Positions 23,652 to 33,459 of a DNA stretch of 64,000 nt are shown here, piece after piece. A program made the position numbers and the translations under genes. Each line of letters starts with the position of its first letter. Position 1 is the first letter of the stretch. A model generated the notes under the pieces. The model did not search any database. It was not told where the DNA came from and worked only from the letters and a program-made list of their open reading frames with translations. The DNA lies in contig JAGFMI010000007.1 of NCBI GenBank assembly GCA_021030905.1, positions 1 through 64,000 on the forward strand, read 5' to 3'. Origin of the DNA: Pyrenula massariospora (Eukaryota > Ascomycota > Eurotiomycetes > Pyrenulales > Pyrenulaceae).

Positions 23652-24596
23652 ATGGTTGGGAAGTTGATCGACCGTCCTATCTCGAATTCGGACAGAAATG
23701 GCTTTGCCCTTGAAAATCTTTCTGACAACATTGACGATGTCAACGTCAAATTCAAGCAACTTCCGGCTAAGGAGAAGGGCCTTTACGAAGAGTCCGAATT
23801 TGATATCGAGAAAGACAAGACCAAATTCCGCCAATACGAAGACGCCTGTGACCGGGTGAAGGATTTTTATCGCGAACAGCACACCAAGCAAACGGTAGCG
23901 TATAATCTTAAAGCCCGTAACAATTTCAAAGCCGAGACCCGCGCTGAGATGACGATCTGGGAGGCTATTGAGAAGCTTAATACCCTGATCGATGAGTCAG
24001 ATCCTGACACATCCCTCTCTCAGATCGAACATCTCTTGCAGTCTGCTGAGGCCATTCGCCGTGATGGTAAGCCAAGATGGATGCAACTCACGGGACTCAT
24101 TCATGACCTGGGCAAGCTCCTTTACTTCTTCGACGCGCAGGGCCAGTGGGATGTTGTCGGCGACACTTTCCCGGTGGGCTGTGCTTTCGACCAGCGTATC
24201 ATCTACGGCACCCGGAGCTTTTCTGACAATCCGGACTATACGGATAGCATCTACAGCACTAAGTACGGCATCTACTACAAAGGCTGTGGTCTTGATAATG
24301 TCATGCTTTCGTGGGGCCACGATGAATACCTCTATCACATCATCAAGGGACAATCCAAGCTACCCGAAGAATCTCTCGCCATGATTAGGTACCACTCTTT
24401 CTATCCGTGGCATTCTGCAGGTGCCTACATGGAATTGATGGACAAGCACGACGAGAAGATGCTTGAGGCTGTCCGCGCGTTCAATCCATACGACCTCTAC
24501 AGCAAGAGCGACGATGTTCCAAGGGTGGAGGAGCTCAAACCCTACTACGTCGAGCTAATCGATGAATTCTTTCCTCAGAAGGTAATCAAATGGTGA
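23652..24596 (+). CDS. MIOX: myo-Inositol oxygenase
   Basis: Cytosolic non-haem di-iron enzyme, 314 residues, one exon. It opens myo-inositol with O2 to give D-glucuronate. All six expected iron ligands of the HD-type fold can be placed: His127 (EHLLQSAEAIR), His151-Asp152 (LIHDLGK), His223 (SWGHDEY), His248 (YHSFYPWH) and Asp281 (NPYDLY). Family blocks DESDPD, VVGDTFPVGC, GLDNVMLSWGHDEY and KPYYVELID are intact. The start is the ATG in the good context CAGCCATGG; the frame is open 21 bp further up but only from a TTG. Length is close to the animal and plant enzymes (about 285-320). With the dehydrogenase-like gene upstream and the reductase downstream, it anchors an inositol-to-glucuronate catabolic group. 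Confidence 0.97.
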   Translation: MVGKLIDRPISNSDRNGFALENLSDNIDDVNVKFKQLPAKEKGLYEESEFDIEKDKTKFRQYEDACDRVKDFYREQHTKQTVAYNLKARNNFKAETRAEMTIWEAIEKLNTLIDESDPDTSLSQIEHLLQSAEAIRRDGKPRWMQLTGLIHDLGKLLYFFDAQGQWDVVGDTFPVGCAFDQRIIYGTRSFSDNPDYTDSIYSTKYGIYYKGCGLDNVMLSWGHDEYLYHIIKGQSKLPEESLAMIRYHSFYPWHSAGAYMELMDKHDEKMLEAVRAFNPYDLYSKSDDVPRVEELKPYYVELIDEFFPQKVIKW

Positions 24597-25485
24597 TGGA
24601 AACTCGACAGCCATGCCAGCGCTCATGGACACAGGCTTGGAAATTACGAAGTGCTCGGCTTTCCCTGCCTTTTTCTTGACGATTTACGATATTTTCTGTC
24701 TCTCATTTGGATGGTCGGAGGGTGGCCGGGGAGCAAATCGTGGGCTGAAAAGTTTGCTTGGGCTAGGCCAGCAATGATATACTCGTGCCTGCACATGGCG
24801 ACCGCACCATGGCGGATAGCTCGTAATACAATCTCTGTGGTGTGTGGCGAATATCACCGACCGAGGTTGGACGCTCGCACCGGCCGGAGAAATTAAGTTC
24901 GACGTGAGACAAAATTGAGTTTGGCCAACGTGCCACTGCCAAACTCTAAATCTCAGCCTCTCGCGCGCCATCCTTCCTTCCCTCCCGCGACAGGCAGCTG
25001 CACGCGGCAAGCGCCACCGTTCGCTCGCTCTTTCTGTCTTGGCATTCGCCTTCCGCCCAGGCTCCACGACCCGAAGACCTGGTTGCCCAAAGCTGGATCA
25101 TCGTGAAGCTTTTCGAGCGCCGCCCATCCCCCAGACCCACGATATGCATCACGTGACCGTTCCGCGTCTCTTTGCCGTCTCCCAACGCGGGGAACGTCTG
25201 TTCGTCGTGGCTCATGCCCCGACTTGGTATCGGGTCAACGCCGCCCGAGTTCCCATCGCTTTTTAATCAGTTTGAGGCAAGGATTGGGCGTCACTACCAC
25301 ACTGACTATGACCGCTCTGATGACAAAAGCTGCATATGTGGGGTGAAGATGTGGCAGGTGGCCTGGGAGAGGCAATCTATCTAAAGGTGGGCGAGACTCG
25401 ATTCTTGAAAAGATCTTCGCATGGCGCATCGCTTTCTTTTCATCCAATATCTCCATTGGCGCCTCAAGATTCCTCGCACACCCTC
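24597..25485. other. Intergenic region between inositol oxygenase and aldo/keto reductase
   Basis: About 0.9 kb containing the MIOX 3' region and the promoter of the reductase. A pyrimidine-rich run (CCATCCTTCCTTCCCTCCCG) lies near 24967. Short frames on both strands are overlapping shadows. No RNA gene is seen. Confidence 0.5.
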
Positions 25486-26498
25486 ATGATGGCTGATGTG
25501 TTACTGAAGCTAAACACAGGAGCATCGATTCCTGCTCTTGGGCTCGGTTAGTATAGTATCCTTGAACCCTGTCTCGCTGTGTGCCCGATCTATCATCTCC
25601 GCACCGGGAAGCTCACATCCAGAAGCTAACACATCGCTTCAGGTACTTGGCAATCCGCTCCTGGAGAGGTCGCACGGGCTGTCTCACATGCAATCAAGAC
25701 GGCTATCGCCACATTGATTGCGCCTGGGTCTATCGGAATGAGAAGGAAGTGGGCCGTGGCCTTGCTGAAGCCATCAATTCTGGCGTCAGGCGCCCTGATA
25801 TTTTCGTCACAACAAAACTCTGGTGCACCTACCATACTCGAGTAGAGGAGAATCTAGACAAAAGCTTGAAAGATCTTGGTCTTGATTATGTTGATCTCTA
25901 CCTCATGCACTGGCCAGTGGCAATGAACAAGGACGGAAATGACGAGAGATTTCCGACACTTCCAGATGGAAGCCGAGACTTGGATCGCAAGTGGTCGTAC
26001 CTTCAGACATGGAAAGAAATGGAGAAGATCATGAAAACAGGCAAGGTAAGGGCAATTGGTGTGGCCAACCACAGCAAGAAATTCCTGGAAGACCTTCTCT
26101 CCCGAGCCGAGATTGTGCCTTCTGCTAATCAAATTGAGAATCACCCGCTGCTGCCCCAACAGGACATCGTGGACTTTTGTAAGGAGAAGGGAATTCATGT
26201 TACCGCCTATAGTCCTCTTGGCAGCACCGGCAGCCCCCTTTTCCAGAATGAACATGTCATCAAGGTGGCTAATAGGAAAGGGGTCACTCCGGGGTGTGTT
26301 CTCATCAGCTATCAAATTGCTCGAGGTAATTCAGTTATACCGAAATCAGTCACTCCATCCAGGATCGAGGAGAACCTCAAGACTGTGAGGCTTGACGCAA
26401 CAGATATGGAAGAGCTTGCCACCCTTTCTAAGAATGGTGTCATGCGATACATCTATCCGCCGTTTGGAGTCAACTTAGGTTTTCCGGATAAGCAATGA
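25486..26498 (+). CDS. Aldo/keto reductase with an apparent 1-nt frameshift
   Basis: NADPH-dependent aldehyde/uronate reductase family, about 305 residues if read through. Exon 1 is 25486-25546, a 96-bp intron begins GTTAGT and ends TTCAG, and exon 2 starts at 25643. The catalytic tetrad is present: Asp46 and Tyr51 (HIDCAWVY), Lys79 (VTTKLW) and His110 (LMHWP). The NADP site is IPKSVTPSRIEEN. Exon 2 begins correctly as GTWQSAPGEVARAVSHAIKT, but the next block GYRHIDCAWVYRNE lies in another frame: at about 25698-25702 the sequence AAGACGGCTAT lacks one base, probably a G. Either this is a consensus error in a G run or the gene is inactive. In fungi such enzymes reduce D-glucuronate to L-gulonate, which would follow the MIOX step; glycerol or general aldehyde reduction is also possible. 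Confidence 0.85.
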
Positions 26499-27608
26499 AT
26501 ATCATACATTAAGCAGCTCATCTCAATGCTCAAGAACTCTACAAGCACGAGTAGATGAACCAAATCCCGACGGCTTTCTTTTTGACGTCAAAAAGGCATG
26601 CTGCGGGTCTGCTTAAATTGATCTATGAATCAAACAATTCCCATCCCACCAAATCCGACCTTCTGAAGGTCTTTGAGTAATGACTGGTCATCTGTCAACG
26701 GCCTTTATTCTCCACTGTACTCACGAAGAAGACCTCTGGGTCAAGAATGGAGTCGGTTTCACATTTCCTGTCGGCTCCTATAGTGCGCATAGCCACTAAT
26801 TCCATGGTTTTGCTACTCTTTCTCCTAGAATGTTGATGTTGGCATTGCAGATCTCTTCTAGCATAAAGCATGGTACTTTTCTTTGTGTTCTATAAAGCGC
26901 TCATTGTGCTCTCCCTGGTCAATTGCTGATTGGTTTCGAATTTTCGAAGTGCCTAATCTGGTTCACCTATGTACTGAGAAGATGAACCTCGTGTCTAATA
27001 TAATCGAATTTGCCTCGACGCCATACATCATTCTAAGTTCAACTTTCCTTCAAAGAAGCGGAGACTGATTATGCGTCCTGTACTCATGATCCACACACCT
27101 GCACCTTGGCTAACAATTTGGTCGAGATAACCTTCACCCCTTCTGCTACAGGTCACTTTAGCGTTGTATACCACTGGTAACGCAACAGTTGCCTGAAGAG
27201 GCGAGGAATGCTCATGTGAAGCATTATGGTGTCTTGTGCTATTACAAGAGGAAGGCACGGTGCAATCGTTTCCCCTCCTTCCATCAGAAACATGTTTCGA
27301 AAAGGAATCATGCCCAGCCAATGCCGCAGGCACCCTCCCAGAGCCGTCTCTTGCCGTTGCCGAGCGGCGTTGACTAATGCCTGTTCGGGTCACTTGGATA
27401 GCCTTATCTCAAGCACGTGTGAAGTCACAGCTATGGTCGCTTGGGATTTGTCTTGCCTCTTGACTACAACATGGGGTCTTTAAGCCTGTGACACTCCACA
27501 TCAACCACCTCTCACAAAGATTTCTTCCAGTGCTCACAATCAAAGTACACCTTCAAGCCGCTCCTATTGCTCTAAATAATCATACAAGCTGCTCTAACTG
27601 TCTTCGCA
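26499..27608. other. 1.1 kb intergenic region
   Basis: It lies downstream of the aldo/keto reductase and upstream of the first secreted-protein gene. Only short shadow frames are seen, with no motif, RNA gene or repeat that I can support. Confidence 0.5.
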
Positions 27609-28702
27609 ATGAAGGCACTCCTGTTATTAACAGCTTCTGCCGCAATGGTAGTTGCTGCTCCTACTGGTAAATAGTACCTACCATGACCTCTGAGACTAAG
27701 CTGAGATCTTTACACAGATGAGCGCAATACGCCAAACGGTCTCGAGATTGCCGCTAGGATCAAGGGTGCTGTCTTTGCACCTCCTGTCCAGGACGGCAAG
27801 CGTCCAGAACCTCCTCCAGGTGTAAGTGACCGATGTTGACCTGATGATCTCTCGAGCCCTTTCTAGCTGGTCCAATCTTATCGAATTTTGGCAGCTAATT
27901 AGACTAGCATGACATCAAACTCTTCTGCAACCCATTTCACGTCACACCAAAATGCCAAGCGATGCCTTTCAGCTTCAAATGCGACGCAACAGCTCTAAAG
28001 GTCATGAGCGGTGATATGGACAGCGAGAACTGCGAAACTTACTGCGATTGTTTTGACACTACACCTACGGTGTGGGTCATGTACCGTCAAGACAAGGCCA
28101 CTTACATCGGACCGAAGCCGCATTCTAACCACATCGACCTCCGTGACACTGTCTTCGAAGAACGTTCTTCAGATTCTGTTGTGGGAACCGCTCTCGATGT
28201 CGCTGTCACTAGGCGAGAGGACGACTTGCAGAACATCGAGATGCTCTGCGACTCGCCAGAGATGTATAGCTACTGCGCGGAGCGGCTTGGATATGTCTGT
28301 GTGCTTGGTAAGAATGGCCCCAAAATCGACACCCAAGCAGCCTATAAATCCTCGATGTGCATGGACAAATGTCGGTGCGTCGATTTCACCAAGGGCTGGG
28401 GCCATTACAAGGATCCCTTCTTTCATAATCCCCAGGGAATTAACAACGGCATCTCTCGACGCGATGAAGACCTTAGGAGCATTGAGTTACAGTGCCCGGA
28501 TCCGTATCTTCAAGACGTGTGCAAGGATGACTATCTTGGATATTACTGTGATGCGCTCTACCAAATCGTATATCCGAATCCAGACCGCCGTAACCACGCA
28601 TGTGAGACGCAGTGCGCGTGCGTCAACGCTTATGGTGGAGACATCGTCAACCACCCAGGCATCATTTATGCGGGATCCGACTATCTCGGCAACATAGGTT
28701 GA
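27609..28702 (+). CDS. Secreted cysteine-rich protein with three copies of one cysteine framework
   Basis: I do not recognise this family. The model gives 318 residues in three exons: 27609-27666, 27718-27821 and 27908-28702, with introns beginning GTAAAT and GTAAGT. The N-terminus MKALLLLTASAAMVVAAP is a clear signal peptide, so the product is probably secreted. After a proline-rich linker (KRPEPPPG) the protein contains three successive units with the spacing C-x8-C-x7-8-C-x16-19-C-x3-C-x-C. They start at LFCNPFHVTPKC, MLCDSPEMYSYC and LQCPDPYLQDVC and end at CETYCDC, CMDKCRC and CETQCAC. Units 2 and 3 also share RR-x-(D/E)-D-L-x-x-I-E before the first cysteine and LGY before the third. Eighteen cysteines in the units suggest three disulfide-knit modules. 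Two more genes for secreted proteins follow, so a secreted or effector-like role is plausible but unproven. Confidence 0.85.
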
Positions 28703-29919
28703 TAGGGCATCACATTGGGGCACTACAGTGAAGTGCTGTTATGTGGCTGCGAGGGCTTTGGGCCGGGAGCCAGTGGGATCGTTTTCTAGTTCTGCTTCTG
28801 TTGCTTTTTCTTCCTATTACGGTGTTGAGGAGGTTGCGCGGGCATGGCGAGGGTTATAATATGCCGATGACTCTGGTGCCTATCGGTTGAAACGTGCCAC
28901 GATGGCAGTGTCGGTCATAGCTCATCACAGAAGTTCCGTGGTGATAGATCTTCTTACTTGAATCGGATCATTCCAGAACATTGAGCTCTTGATCTCTGTT
29001 ACAAACTGCACATGTTCATCGTGGATTTACTAGTACTGGCCTTCCATCCGATTAAAGAAGGGAGGCCGAAGCGCATTGAGGTTAGTAGGTCATTCCAGTG
29101 ATGATCCGTTTTCGCGTCCTTTCTTATAGAGCCTTGGCTGCCAAAGGACAGTATCATCTCTCGAAACTTCTGGGCAGCGCCTCTTCCTAATTCTGGATAG
29201 CATCTAGTAAGGCATTTGGCAGATGTCGTGTAACTGAGAACCCGCTCACCCGTGGTGTTAGATCTCGGGAATCTATCTTTTGACTAGAAGGGCGCACAGT
29301 GCTTTTACGGTTGAAGATGTTGAAAAAGTCGCAAGGAGTAGGAATCCCTGTCGGTCATGCTGCATCGAGCTTGTTTCATAATTCTTTGGGGGCACGAGGG
29401 GTAGGTATCCTTGATTAGATAGATAGTTTACCATTCTTGGGCGCAGAATGGAGAAAACGATGCACTGTGGGAATAAGAGTGCGCATAGGCTGAGCGCTCC
29501 CTAGTTAAGAAGTCCCTGTTGGCCGAATGGCAGAGGGCGGCTGCAACGGACCGGGCCCGAAGTGCGGCGAAGCTCGACGATCAGCCTTACTCCCGGAGGC
29601 GATCACTGTTGATCACGGCGCATCCAACATTTTTCTGGCTCAGCACTGAATTGTGAACCCAAAGGACCGTCTCACTGGCTAGTATCCTTTGTTTTTTTGC
29701 ACGCGTTCCTCTGCTCATTCAGGCTGGCATCCTTTGTTGGCATGTCCTGTCTGTGGCAGTTTCTTAATCACAAACTCCGTATCCCCAGTTGGATTGTTGC
29801 CGAATGAGGCTGTGGTGGCTATAACTTTCATTCATTTTTGAAGTTGTGTCACCTTTCCCTAACTATGCGGGAGGCAACGTCCTACTATTCCCTTAAAAAC
29901 GACCTTGTGGCCCTATATC
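28703..29919. other. 1.2 kb intergenic region
   Basis: It separates the cysteine-rich protein gene from the metallopeptidase gene. I see no frame, RNA gene or repeat that can be supported. A GC-rich patch near 29540-29600 is not coding. Confidence 0.5.
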
Positions 29920-31465
29920 ATGAAGACTCTCGTGTGTACTTTGATACTCGCTTTCAGTCTTCCATCATTTACATACGATCACTACTCGTACTGGATCCAT
30001 TCGTCATGTTTAGCTCCAGACAAAAGACTGCCATTTATGAAGGGCCTCCTTGGGGCTCAAGATATGGCGAAACGAGTGAGGCGAAGACTTAGAGACCCGA
30101 ACGACAAGTATATGGACCGAATATTCCTCACGCTCTTCGGTACGCAAAGAAAGAATGAAAATGTTCGTCGTGGGGTCGATTGTAAGACCTCCAGCAATGT
30201 TGTGGATGCTGCGCTGACATGCAGGCTCTGAGACATTTTTGATGAATTATCGGAAATAACTCGATCGACCAGCCAAGACCAGGCGAATTATCGTCTTTAT
30301 TGTGATAACGACCCGCAGAAATTAGATGGGACTTCAAGGTGGAAACTTCGTCCAGACCAGACACACACTGTCCCTCCAACGAGCTATACTCCCCAAAGCC
30401 AACGGCCAAAGGCAGGTGAAGGCAATCCATATCAAGAATGGCAAGACCCTCAGAATGGCGGTAGGGGAGCCATGGGTAAAACCTTTTTCTTCAGCTACAC
30501 ACTAATTGTAATCATCTCCTAGTCATCATGGGTGATAACAGGGGTTGTCTGTCTGGTGTTACTCAAGGTGTGACTTTCGATCAACACAGCTGGCCTGATG
30601 AAGACAGTTCGCCTAGGAATGCCCCAAATGGCGTCCCATTCCCCAGTGTGAGAGCCACAATCACCGTTCGTAACCCCTTTAACCCCTCATAACAAACAAC
30701 TTTGACTCGAGTGTAAATACACTATGTAGATCTGCGATCTTCAATTGCGATCTCAACTACATTCCTTTGATAACATTCCCGTCACAAAAGATCTCTCTCA
30801 TGTGTACTCTGAGCCCAGTTCGGACGAACAGGCGGAAGAAGGAACACTCGAGGCACTCGCTCCTATGACTGCCATCACAATGCTGCATGAGGTTCGCTTG
30901 TGCTCCAACTTGCTTACTATTAACTCCTTTTAACTGCTGTGTAGTCTATTCACCTTCCTCCGTGGAGCCGTAAGTCCTGGTTTTTCATTCTTTATCCTTG
31001 TGTCATTAATGATATGCTCTTCTCATCATCTCCCTCTAAATCACATCTAATTTCTGTTCATCTGATCACTGTCTTATCTGTCTAACACGTAATTCTTTTG
31101 CTTGCTGCCGTTAACATCCGACTTCCTTAGGCGAAGATCTGCCCGCGCCGGTGGAAGACCCTGACGATCCCGAAGAGAAAGCCTATGGCTGGAAGAACGC
31201 GATCATGATGAACTCTGTTGAAGACAGCTTCTGGAACGTCGATAACTTCGTATACCTTGCCTTGCTGGCCAAGCTGGCTGATCGTGGCTACGGGTTGCAT
31301 CCAGGAGAGTACGAAGGGGATCGGGGCATGCTGGTTATTGATCAAGACCTTATACCCGGCTCCAAGAGGAATAGAGAGGAGTTCGAAGGACTCGACGCAC
31401 CTACTAAGAGAGATTTCCGACAGGTGAATGAGACTTCGGCGTTTGAATTTGAGTACGGGATTTGA
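29920..31465 (+). CDS. Secreted zinc metallopeptidase-like protein (HEXXH, M35-like fungal family)
   Basis: Predicted secreted protein of 389 residues built from six exons: 29920-30181, 30233-30475, 30523-30665, 30730-30891, 30945-30969 and 31131-31465. MKTLVCTLILAFSLPSFTYD is the signal peptide. The zinc motif is HESIH at residues 269-273: exon 4 ends MLHE and the 25-nt exon 5 begins SIHLPPWS, so an intron splits the active site. The following DLPAPVEDPDDPEEKAYGW and the block NVDNFVYLALLAKLADRGY resemble the C-terminal part of fungal lysine-specific/deuterolysin-like metallopeptidase relatives. The third zinc ligand is probably an Asp in this segment but cannot be named surely. The acceptor of intron 1 (CTGAG, exon 2 from 30233) was chosen because the nearer GCAG would give an in-frame stop. 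Intron 5 is unusually long (161 bp). The family assignment is moderate; the HEXXH and secretion signal are seen directly. Confidence 0.8.
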
Positions 31466-32418
31466 GGGCTAGGAAAGTGATGGGGACTCCAGTCTCATAA
31501 TATATCCTTGTCATTACTAACTTGCTATTCCTAATTCCGCGTACAATTTCAGCGTAGCGTGGCCGCATGGTCTGTGTAAGATCGAACAAGAAAAGCTAGA
31601 GCTGCAAACGCACGTTGCTTCTGTCTAGTAAGTGCACTTGCGCTGTGCTTCCCCGTGCTACCTCACTACGCTACAGCTTGAATGCTGGGCGGATACCCTC
31701 ACTTTCATTAATACGATATACTAACAATGATCTGAATAGAGGTGTAGAGGGGGTATGAGTAAAGAAGGTAGTGTGACCTACGTTTATTAGCTAGAGACGC
31801 CCCCTTTATTTACCCTCATTGTTACCTAAACAGGTCTAGCATAGATTATTGATTGACTGCCGAGGTTATTAGAGAGGTGCGGATTCCAATTTGATATTCT
31901 TGCTCTGCTCCATCAGTGCATCCACTGGTGATAGCTGTTTCAAACTTGGGTTCCCTCTGCGTTGCATGTTACTGTAATCTTGCTATGATCGTGCGCATGA
32001 ATATCAGAAAGGTGAGAGCCTGAAGAATAAGATCTAAATCCTGGGAATCAACGCGCTTGATAATGCAAAAACTGGGTAGATTGATGAGAAGGTGGCTAAA
32101 AGATTGAGCTATTTGTGGGCGCAATCTGCCTAAATGATATTTTGTACTTGGTGTCTCACGCCTAGGCGGAGGGGAAAATGCCATGGGGGATTCTGGTCAA
32201 ATAGTCCTTAAGATGATGCTGGATGTTTTCTGACTTCCAAATATTGAATTATGGCGTGTTGCCTATGTCTACACTGTTACACGTGACCATCATTCCAGAC
32301 TCCACCTCACTCTCTTCAAAACTCGTCCGCTCTCAGGCCCACTATCTGACTCGAAATTTGGGAATCACCTGATCCTGCAACGTTCATCAAAACGACCAAT
32401 AAATGTACCAACTCAGGC
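31466..32418. other. 0.95 kb between convergent secreted-protein genes
   Basis: It holds the 3' regions of the metallopeptidase gene (+) and the small cysteine-rich gene (-). There is no gene-like frame and no RNA gene. Confidence 0.5.
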
Positions 32419-32823
32419 CTAGTTCAATTCAAAGCATCGAAGTCCGCTGGGGCAAGCCCCGCTAACAAAACGTCCACTCTCGCCTGCAGGCAGCGAATCT
32501 CCAGAAAGACTAGGGTTCAAGCAAGCACTTCTGCTGCCATTACAGTTGGCTTTGTAGCAGCATACAGCGCCACCGCTGCAGAAACCACTGACGGAATTGC
32601 CGCCAGCAGAAGCACAAGCATTTGCGTTGGTGCAGACGCCTAAGTAGAGGATTAGCTCGATGGCCTGGTGACGAGAAGATGCTGGTGAAAACCTACCGTC
32701 AATATTCGCGGGCGGGGGGTTCAAGCCTCCACCACCGATGGCGGTTGGGGCAATGCGGCAAAAGGTCTGGGAGAGAGCTGGTGTGGCGACAAGGGCAAAA
32801 ATGGTGATAAAGAGGCTCTTCAT
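32419..32823 (-). CDS. Small secreted cysteine-rich protein (115 aa, 10 Cys after the signal)
   Basis: Two exons, 32823-32697 and 32639-32419, joined across a 57-bp intron that begins GTAGGT, carries GCTAATC and ends CTTAG. The intron length is a multiple of three and the frame is open through it, so an unspliced 134-residue form is also possible. MKSLFITIFALVATPALSQ is the signal peptide. The mature part has ten cysteines: one near the N-terminus, then the block CTNANACASAGGNSVSGFC followed by VCCYKANC, and a degenerate second half ending GACPSGLRC. The C-x5-C...GG...SGxC...VCC pattern recalls short cysteine domains often attached to fungal secreted hydrolases, but here it stands alone. Effector or antimicrobial function is possible; nothing proves it. 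A TATA-like site lies upstream. Confidence 0.85.
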   Translation of the reverse strand: MKSLFITIFALVATPALSQTFCRIAPTAIGGGGLNPPPANIDGRFSPASSRHQAIELILYLGVCTNANACASAGGNSVSGFCSGGAVCCYKANCNGSRSACLNPSLSGDSLPAGESGRFVSGACPSGLRCFELN

Positions 32824-32970
32824 TTTGTGTGAAGCTTTGTAAAATTGACTTTGTCTTCAAGATAGAATGTGTTCGATTCGTATTGGATGTCCTTGAGTCA
32901 GAGACGATATCGGAAGTGAATGCTGTCTGATGGTGAATTGGGCCATTTCGAAGCGGGACCGAAAGCCTTC

Positions 32971-32977
32971 ATTTATA
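32971..32977 (-). promoter_or_regulatory. TATA-box candidate for the small cysteine-rich gene
   Basis: TATAAAT on the minus strand, about 150 bp upstream of the ATG at 32823, would give a 5' leader of roughly 115 nt. This is a sequence match only. Confidence 0.35.
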
Positions 32978-33414
32978 CCCAGAACTGACGCTCATGGTTT
33001 CTTTCGGTCACCGATTTTTGCGTCCTCAATTCCCGGTCATGGATTCGCCGGTTACTACATTGTTCTCAAGCCCTTCACCGTCCACCATCAACCAACTGAC
33101 ATGGTTACCTGTGCAAGGTCTAATATCGCTTCTCTGTATGACCCCGTAGCGGCGTCCAAGTCAAGTCAACGCGAGAGGAGGGATGGACAGCTTCCAACTT
33201 GGTCGTTAGTCCTCATATTGCTGGAGCAAAACATCAGTTCTCGTTTCCATTTGTGGTGATGGACGATCTGACAGCAAGGCTAATACATTTGAATTGTGGA
33301 AAGCTTTAGGTAATGTCCCATGGTATGTCACTAGCAAAGCTTGCCAAGCCGCTCGTTGTGGCCACTCGCCATTGCTTATACTCCTTTGAGGCCTGCGGCA
33401 AGGTGGCAAAATCC

Positions 33415-33459
33415 GGGGTAAGGTCGTCAGGGGTAAGATAATCAGGGGTAAAATAGTCA
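33415..33459. repeat. Tandem repeat, three copies of a 15-bp unit
   Basis: Units GGGGTAAGGTCGTCA, GGGGTAAGATAATCA and GGGGTAAAATAGTCA are adjacent. They share GGGGTAA and the final TCA, and most differences are transitions. It is non-coding. Confidence 0.85.
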
